Assembly: GCA_031278395.1 (NCBI GenBank)
Contig: JAITKM010000027.1
Span: forward strand, 1 to 28,972
Source of the DNA: Deltaproteobacteria bacterium
GTDB taxonomy: Bacteria > Bdellovibrionota_C > UBA2361 > SZUA-149 > JAITKM01
Length of the DNA stretch: 28,972 nt
Reading direction: 5' to 3'
Shown here: piece after piece, positions 24,136 through 28,972 of the stretch
Numbering within the stretch: position 1 is the first letter of the stretch
Layout of the letters: each line of letters opens with the position of its first letter
The notes under the pieces: model-generated
Database searches by the model: none
Seen by the model: only the letters and a program-made list of their open reading frames with translations
What the model was told of the DNA's origin: nothing
Position numbers and translations under genes: made by a program

Positions 24136-25068
24136 TTAAAAAAATAAATTTAAATATTCACAATTTTGTTTTTTACCAATAATCAAGATTTTTTTATTAA
24201 GGCTCTGGCTTGACGCTAAGTTTGGATTTTTCTCAGCTACAAGATTAACTTGCATAATTTTGCCGCAGGCGGACTGAGCTAGAATTTCGGTTGTCCAATA
24301 ATTAGAATTATAAGCTACTGGATTACTGGAAGCTAAATTATGATCTATGCGTCTTAATGTATTATTCTTGTCCACATAGAGTGTATAGCCTTGAAGTATA
24401 GGTAAAATTGCCGTAAAAGATGGGGTGTAGGGAGTAGCTTTTAAGTCGGCAATAGTATTAAGCGTATTGTTTGTTTCAAACATAGAATGCGCCTCAAGTT
24501 GAGCCGATAATAAAAAAATTTTGCCCCAGTCACACGTTTCGTTGGTTTCCAAGAATGTCCCAGAGAACTCCCACACTCCATCGAGGCTTACTAGTAGCCA
24601 GTACGATAACTTTTGATAAGTTTCGCTAGTTTTGTCTTTGATTAATTCATAGCTTAGGCAGGTTTTTAAAAGGAGCTGATTAATATCTCCAGACTGCTGT
24701 AGCACGACTAAGCTTTGGAGTGGATCAAGAAAGATAAAGGAAAATGCGGAGGAGTTTGCCTTTTGAGGATTATTTTTTAAACTAGCATTTAAGTAGCTGG
24801 GAGTGTTAGCTGGGTTGATAGGGTCTTGGTGAATTTTGATCGAATTTATTCCGAAGATTGCGCCAGTTTGCGCTAAGCCTTTTTCTATTTCGGCAAGTAG
24901 TAGAAGATTTTTTTGTTGGGTGGTTTGTAAGGTTTTTATTTGGAAATAGGCGTTTTTATATTCTTTGATACTAGGCAGGCTAAGGATGGCAATTAGTGCT
25001 AGTAAAGCAATTGAGAAGAGTAGCTCAATGATTGTGAAACCGGAATTTGAAAGATAAAATTTTTGCAT
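24136..25068 (-). CDS. PilW/GspJ-like minor pseudopilin
   Basis: A 310-aa prepilin-like protein. The N-terminal leader ends in G10, then FTIIELLFSIALLALIAILS, a standard type III signal with Glu at mature position 5 and a 20-residue hydrophobic helix. The long globular part has scattered cysteines and no motif I recognise. Its size and place as third of four pseudopilin genes fit PilW/GspJ. It starts 2 bases after the GspI-like gene. Confidence 0.65.
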   Translation of the reverse strand: MQKFYLSNSGFTIIELLFSIALLALIAILSLPSIKEYKNAYFQIKTLQTTQQKNLLLLAEIEKGLAQTGAIFGINSIKIHQDPINPANTPSYLNASLKNNPQKANSSAFSFIFLDPLQSLVVLQQSGDINQLLLKTCLSYELIKDKTSETYQKLSYWLLVSLDGVWEFSGTFLETNETCDWGKIFLLSAQLEAHSMFETNNTLNTIADLKATPYTPSFTAILPILQGYTLYVDKNNTLRRIDHNLASSNPVAYNSNYWTTEILAQSACGKIMQVNLVAEKNPNLASSQSLNKKILIIGKKQNCEYLNLFF

Positions 25069-25070
25069 AT

Positions 25071-25427
25071 TTATAAATTATCGAGAAAGGGTTTGATGAC
25101 ATATGAATATACTTTTTGTTTTTCAACGGTTTTGATTTCAATTGTGCAAGTTGTATTAGCTTCTAATTGACACTGAGTTGTTAAGGTTGTGTTATTTTTA
25201 AGGGATGGGTTTAAATATTTTATTATTTCGCTATCCGAGTTAGACCAAGTTATTAGGTTTTTAGCTTGGTCTAAGAGATGTATTTGTTCAATTTTGGTTT
25301 GGCGAATTATGAAGAGTTTTTGTAGTTCAGCAATTTTGTAAGTGCCGATAGTGAGGGTGACTGTTAGAATTAGGGTAGCAAATAGGGTTTCAATAAGTGT
25401 TGCGCCGCGTTGGTTTAGTTTATTCAT
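25071..25427 (-). CDS. PilV/GspI-like minor pseudopilin
   Basis: A 118-aa protein starting MNKLNQRGATLIETLFATLILTVT. Cleavage is expected after G8, with Ala rather than Phe at +1 and Glu at +5. The start at 25427 overlaps the preceding gene by 8 bases. The open frame extends to 25544, but those codons lie inside the neighbour and lack prepilin features, so the inner start is preferred. Two cysteines occur near the middle (QCQLEANTTC). It is small, like GspI/PilV. Confidence 0.65.
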   Translation of the reverse strand: MNKLNQRGATLIETLFATLILTVTLTIGTYKIAELQKLFIIRQTKIEQIHLLDQAKNLITWSNSDSEIIKYLNPSLKNNTTLTTQCQLEANTTCTIEIKTVEKQKVYSYVIKPFLDNL

Positions 25428-25863
25428 AACGTCTTGCTCCGTAGAGAGATTGAATAATGGAGCAGCTTTTACCTTGGGTATTACTAAAAATAACTGTACC
25501 ATTATTAGCTGTGGTTGTATTAGAAGTAGAATTTTTAAAAACAATGGATTGTTTTTTGTTATTGATTCCAGAAAATTTGGCGGAGCTTATTTTTATTTTG
25601 GGTGGCAAGTTATAGGTTCTTGGCTGATTGTTAGGGGGTTTGCTGATAAGTATTAAGTTTTTGTTTGTGTCAAAATTTATTTCAATCTCTTGTTGTTTTA
25701 AGCGACTTTCGAGATAGATAGTATCTAAAAAGGAATTAAAGTTTTGGCAGAAACTAAGAATATTTTGAGCAGTTACGTTGTTAAATTGTCCTAGTCCGCC
25801 AATTAATAGAATCCCAAAAATTGCAATGCTGATTAAAAGTTCAATTAATGAAAAGCCTTTCAT
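25420..25863 (-). CDS. FimT/GspH-like minor pseudopilin
   Basis: A 147-aa protein beginning MKG-FSLIELLISIAIFGILLIGG, an exact prepilin signal with G3 cleavage and Glu5 of the mature chain. It is the first gene of the four-gene pseudopilin unit, which reads H-, I-, J- and K-like in the usual order. The main structural pilin, prepilin peptidase, ATPase and secretin are not in the window. A conserved C-terminal tail like GspH/FimT is suggested by IFSNTQGKSCSIIQS but not certain. Confidence 0.7.
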   Translation of the reverse strand: MKGFSLIELLISIAIFGILLIGGLGQFNNVTAQNILSFCQNFNSFLDTIYLESRLKQQEIEINFDTNKNLILISKPPNNQPRTYNLPPKIKISSAKFSGINNKKQSIVFKNSTSNTTTANNGTVIFSNTQGKSCSIIQSLYGARRYE

Positions 25864-26251
25864 AGTTTTGGTTTTATTTTTTTGTTACAGTTTTTGGTCT
25901 TTTATAATTTTGCTTTATTTGGGCTATTTGAATCCGCCAGCCCTATCGTGCGCTGCATAAAATGTTTTCATAGTAAAATTATCTAATTATAAAGTAATCT
26001 GGTAATTTCTGGTGTTATTTTCATTCTGGTGCAGCCCTGTCATGTATCAAGAAATATCTTATTTATTTTTTCTACTAAAGGAATTCTCAATACCTGCCGT
26101 AGTTGTGTCGTAAACTATATATTTGCAAAATATAGGATTGTCCCTACGGTAAAAATTTAATTTTGCAGAGCTACCGTAAAGTTTGCAATGATTATTTTTT
26201 CTTTTAAAAAACATTATATTAATTATTCAAAATAAAAATGGAATATTGTGT
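25864..26251. other. Gene-free stretch between pseudopilins and ankyrin gene, with inverted repeat
   Basis: About 390 AT-rich bases between divergent genes. TACGGTA (26145-26151) and TACCGTA (26172-26178) form a perfect 7-bp inverted repeat about 75 bases before the ankyrin start and could be an operator or hairpin. cagccctatcgtg (about 25938) and cagccctgtcatg (about 26030) form a degenerate direct repeat. No gene or clear promoter is seen. Confidence 0.4.
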
Positions 26252-28489
26252 ATGACAGATATAGTAACAAAACCAGCTCCGAATAACAAAACTAATGACC
26301 CTACTAAGCAGAACCAACAAGATAAACTTAAAGATGCTACTCTGCCACCAATCGAAGAAAAGCTGTCACCAATCGAAGAAAAGCTAATCCATCCTGAGCA
26401 AGACCTACTCAATAAAATGTTGTTATCTGCTGCTGCTATGAATAATAAAAATAGTGTTGAGAGCATGATCGATAATGGTGCTGATGTAGATACTAGGGAT
26501 GATAAAGGTAACACGCCGCTGATGCTCGCTGCTAAGAATGGAAATGTAGAGATTGTTAAGCTTTTGATTGATAAATATGGTGCTGATGTAAATGCTATGA
26601 ATAATAATGGTGACACGCCGCTGATACTCGCTGCTATGAATAATAATGTTGACACGCCGCTGATGCTCATTGCTGAGAATAGAAATGCAGAGGTTGTTAA
26701 GCTTTTGATCGATAGATATGGTGCTGATGTAGATACTAGGGATACGCTGCTGCTGCTCGCTGCTAAGAATGGAAATGTAGAGATTGTTAAGCTTTTGATT
26801 GATAAATATGGTGCTGATGTAAATGCTAGGGATAATAATGGTTACACGCCGCTGATGTGCGCTGCTAAGAATGGAAATGCAGAGGTTGTTAAGCTTTTGA
26901 TTAATAAATATGGTGCTGATGTAAATGCTAGGGATAATAATGGTTACACGCCGCTGATGTGCGCTGCTGAGAATGGAAATGCAGAGCTTGTTAAGCTTTT
27001 GATCGATAAGGGTGCTGATGTAAATGTTAGTGACAATTGTGGTTACACGCCGCTGATGTTCGCTGCTTGGAAGGGAAATGTAAAGATTGTTAAGCTTTTG
27101 ATCAATAAGGGTGCTGATGTAAATACTAGGGAGAATTATGATAACACGCCGCTGATGCTCGCTGCTGAGTATAACCATGCAGAGCTTGTTAAGCTTTTGA
27201 TCGATAAGGGTGCTGATGTAGATACTAGGAATAAGGGTGGTAACACGCCGCTGATGTGCGCTGCTGAGAATGGAAATGCAGAGCTTGTTAAGCTTTTGAT
27301 CGATAAGGGTGCTGATGTAGATACTAGGAATAATGGTGGTAACACGCTGCTGATGTCCGCTGCTAGGAGGGGAAATACAGAGGTTGTTAATCTTTTAATC
27401 GATCACTATGGTGCTGATGTAAATGCTAAGAATAATTATGGTGAAACGCCGCTGATGTGCGCTGCTAAGAATGGAAATGCAGAGCTTGTTAAGCTTTTGA
27501 TTTATAAGGGTGCTGATGAAAATACTAGGGATAATTATGGTAACACGCCGCTGATGTACGCTGCTGAGAAGGGAAATGCAGAGCTTGTTAAGCTTTTGAT
27601 CGATAACTGTGGTGCTGATGTAAATGCTAAGAATAAATATGATTACACGCCGCTGATGTGCGCTGCTAAGAATGGACATGCAGAGGTTGTTAAGCTTTTG
27701 ATTGATAACTATGGTGCTGATGTAAATGCTAGGGATAATTATGGTTACACGCCGCTGATGTGCGCTGCTAATAATGGACATGCAGAGCTTGTTAAGCTTT
27801 TGATTGATAACTATGGTGCTGATGTAAATGCTATGAGTAAAGATGGTAAAACGCCGCTGATGTGCGCTGCTGAGAATGGAAATGTAGAGTTTGTTAAGCT
27901 TTTGATCGATAACTATGGTGCTGATGTAAATGCTAGGGATAATTATGGTTACACGCCGCTGATGTGCGCTGCTTGGAATGGACATGTAGAGGTTGTTAAG
28001 CTTTTGCTCGATAAATATGGTGCTGATGTAAATGCTAAGAATAATGATGGTTACACGCCGCTGATGTTCGCTGCTAATAATGGACATGCAGAGCTTGTTA
28101 AGTTTTTGCTCGATAACTATATTGTTGATGTAGATGCTATGAGTAAAGATGGTGAAACGCCGCTGATGTTCGCTGCTGAGAATGGAGATGCAGAGGTTGT
28201 TAAGTTTTTGCTCGATAGTGGTGCTAATGTAAATGTTGCTGATAATAATGGTGACACGCCGCTGATGCGCGCTATTTCCTTATGGAGGGTAGATATAGTT
28301 AGATTGTTGGCAAGTAATGGTGCGGATCCATATTTTTCACGTGACTCTCAAGGGAAGTCAGCAATGGATATATTATCTGACGCGATGGTGGGTAGAGATT
28401 CTAAAGACATAATTAATATGTATAGAGCACTAGTTGGGAAAAAAGAAGAAAATTTTGACGATTTGCTCATTCCTATGAAGCACAAATAG
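26252..28489 (+). CDS. Ankyrin-repeat protein, ~19 repeats
   Basis: A 745-aa protein with no signal peptide visible, so cytoplasmic or secreted by a leaderless route. A short Lys/Asn-rich N-terminus contains a tandem PIEEKL-SPIEEKL. From about residue 55 onward it is a near-perfect ankyrin solenoid with unit xTPLMCAAxNGNAExVKLLIDxxGADVNAxxNxG, about 19 repeats of 33 or 34 residues, one of them partial (DTPLILAAMNNNV). The last ~55 residues are a degenerate capping repeat and tail. ATG 26252 is preferred over TTG 26246. Large ankyrin proteins in host-associated bacteria often act on host proteins; no other domain indicates the target. Confidence 0.9.
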   Translation: MTDIVTKPAPNNKTNDPTKQNQQDKLKDATLPPIEEKLSPIEEKLIHPEQDLLNKMLLSAAAMNNKNSVESMIDNGADVDTRDDKGNTPLMLAAKNGNVEIVKLLIDKYGADVNAMNNNGDTPLILAAMNNNVDTPLMLIAENRNAEVVKLLIDRYGADVDTRDTLLLLAAKNGNVEIVKLLIDKYGADVNARDNNGYTPLMCAAKNGNAEVVKLLINKYGADVNARDNNGYTPLMCAAENGNAELVKLLIDKGADVNVSDNCGYTPLMFAAWKGNVKIVKLLINKGADVNTRENYDNTPLMLAAEYNHAELVKLLIDKGADVDTRNKGGNTPLMCAAENGNAELVKLLIDKGADVDTRNNGGNTLLMSAARRGNTEVVNLLIDHYGADVNAKNNYGETPLMCAAKNGNAELVKLLIYKGADENTRDNYGNTPLMYAAEKGNAELVKLLIDNCGADVNAKNKYDYTPLMCAAKNGHAEVVKLLIDNYGADVNARDNYGYTPLMCAANNGHAELVKLLIDNYGADVNAMSKDGKTPLMCAAENGNVEFVKLLIDNYGADVNARDNYGYTPLMCAAWNGHVEVVKLLLDKYGADVNAKNNDGYTPLMFAANNGHAELVKFLLDNYIVDVDAMSKDGETPLMFAAENGDAEVVKFLLDSGANVNVADNNGDTPLMRAISLWRVDIVRLLASNGADPYFSRDSQGKSAMDILSDAMVGRDSKDIINMYRALVGKKEENFDDLLIPMKHK
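26510..28330 (+). repeat. Tandem ~100-bp DNA repeats encoding the ankyrin array
   Basis: The coding repeats are nearly identical at DNA level. cttgttaagcttttgat, ggtgctgatgtaaatgctag and acgccgctgatgtgcgctgct recur almost unchanged, including at synonymous sites. Units are 99 or 102 bases, differing by the extra codon before GADVN. This degree of identity suggests recent expansion or homogenisation by unequal exchange. Confidence 0.9.
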
Positions 28490-28972
28490 TTTACTGGATG
28501 GCTTACTATAACCATCCCGCATAGCAGGCTCTCCTTTGCCCGCGGTACTATTTATTTTATATTGACATAAAGTAAATACCGCCTTGTTTTTAATACCTAT
28601 GTAATACAAATAAATGCGATGAATCCTGATTTGGTTTTCCTCTTGTGCGTGGTTCTTTAAATCAACGGCTATCGTTAAAGATGTAAAAAAATAAAAAACT
28701 TGTTAAAAAAATATATAGCAACACTGCAAAAATTATATTCTCTATACTCATCAGGGGGATGGGCACATTTCTGGCAATAATCTCTGGGATAGCGTCGTGA
28801 GTTATCAGAGCCTACTCTCTCTAGCGCTATACGTCCGCGGACTAGCGCCAGTCTTAACCGCTAGGCGCAAAATAAAGCCAGAAATAAAAGTAACTTTCAA
28901 TCCGTTTTTTATAATATATTGATTTTACTTGATAAATAAAATCAAATATAACTTTTATAATCTAACGTTTTA
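28490..28972. other. Gene-free right end with a GC-rich structured island
   Basis: About 480 bases without a gene. At 28767-28885 a GC-richer island is framed by ATTTCTGGC and GCCAGAAAT (perfect 9-bp inverted repeat, 119 bases overall). It contains a GTCCGCGGAC palindrome and several tagcg/cgcta repeats able to pair. At 28919-28945 TTGATTTTA and TAAAATCAA form a perfect 9-bp hairpin. The island could be a structured RNA or the ruin of another small inverted-repeat element. Confidence 0.45.
28543..28581 (+). terminator. Probable terminator of the ankyrin gene
   Basis: CGGTA..TTATTTTAT (28543-28560) pairs imperfectly with ATAAAGTAAATACCG (28567-28581) around a short loop, and ccttgttttt follows. 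It lies 54 bases past the ankyrin stop. The stem has bulges and the U tract is short. Another small stem, ggatgg/ccatcc, occurs near 28497-28518. Confidence 0.4.

Noticed and set aside
26423-28087. Two long minus-strand open frames (251 and 230 codons) inside the ankyrin gene
   Set aside because: They are reflections of the repeated ankyrin DNA, with the same short phrase recurring (SSEHQRRVTIII). The plus-strand frame has clear family motifs.
26510-28330. Tandem repeats as a CRISPR array
   Set aside because: Units are contiguous, about 100 bases, coding and without unique spacers.

Overview
The window is AT-rich and comes from a bacterium with signs of genome reduction and a host-associated life. 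These signs are an otherwise familiar translation/envelope operon that has lost two internal genes, a decayed prophage, small palindromic repeats, and a large ankyrin-repeat protein. Several markers look most like the deltaproteobacterial grade. EF-Ts is the short type (216 aa). AtpE carries a signal-peptide-like leader, and atpB-atpE stand apart from the rest of the ATP synthase genes. The order rpsB-tsf-frr-uppS-cdsA-rseP-tsaB also fits. There is no rRNA here, and other reduced lineages (for example Dependentiae or alphaproteobacterial endosymbionts) cannot be excluded.

Layout. 132-1130 (-): a membrane-anchored lytic transglycosylase. 1131-1902: a non-coding stretch with a half copy of a dispersed repeat and several hairpins. 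1903-3281 (+): two overlapping genes, a DprA/Smf-like protein and a phosphoribosyltransferase, which match the architecture of the ShosTA toxin-antitoxin/anti-phage system. 3329-5409 (+): a Mu-like prophage structural module reduced to remnants that keep the Mu order (protease, gp41/gpE, tape measure, gp45, gp46, gp47). 5452-6571 (-): atpE and atpB. 6982-10253 (+): dnaA overlapping mnmG. 10254-10710: a tandem duplication of the mnmG tail together with a MITE-like palindromic element. 10790-11335 (+): a GNAT acetyltransferase. 11538-12386 (-): a DUF5680-type gene split by an in-frame amber codon. 12466-13953 (-): an MltD-like transglycosylase with LysM. 14153-15400 (-): rho.

15439-21360 (-) is a compact operon read rpsB, tsf, frr, uppS, cdsA, rseP, tsaB, with overlapping or nearly abutting genes. 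pyrH (expected between tsf and frr) and dxr (expected between cdsA and rseP) are missing. The rpsB leader can form a pseudoknot or two competing stems. 21701-23096 (-): tRNA-Ser(GGA) followed by murA, whose catalytic cysteine is replaced by aspartate, the form associated with fosfomycin insensitivity. 23357-25863 (-): four abutting genes for minor pseudopilins of a type II secretion or type IV pilus machine. 26252-28489 (+): a 745-aa protein made almost entirely of about 19 ankyrin repeats with strikingly homogeneous DNA. It is followed by a non-coding stretch with a GC-rich structured island.

The most interesting items are the ShosTA-like pair beside a Mu-like prophage ruin, the palindromic element with 21-bp terminal inverted repeats and the duplication of the mnmG end around it, the MurA Cys-to-Asp change, the rpsB leader fold, the operon with pyrH and dxr excised, the broken DUF5680 gene, and the ankyrin array.
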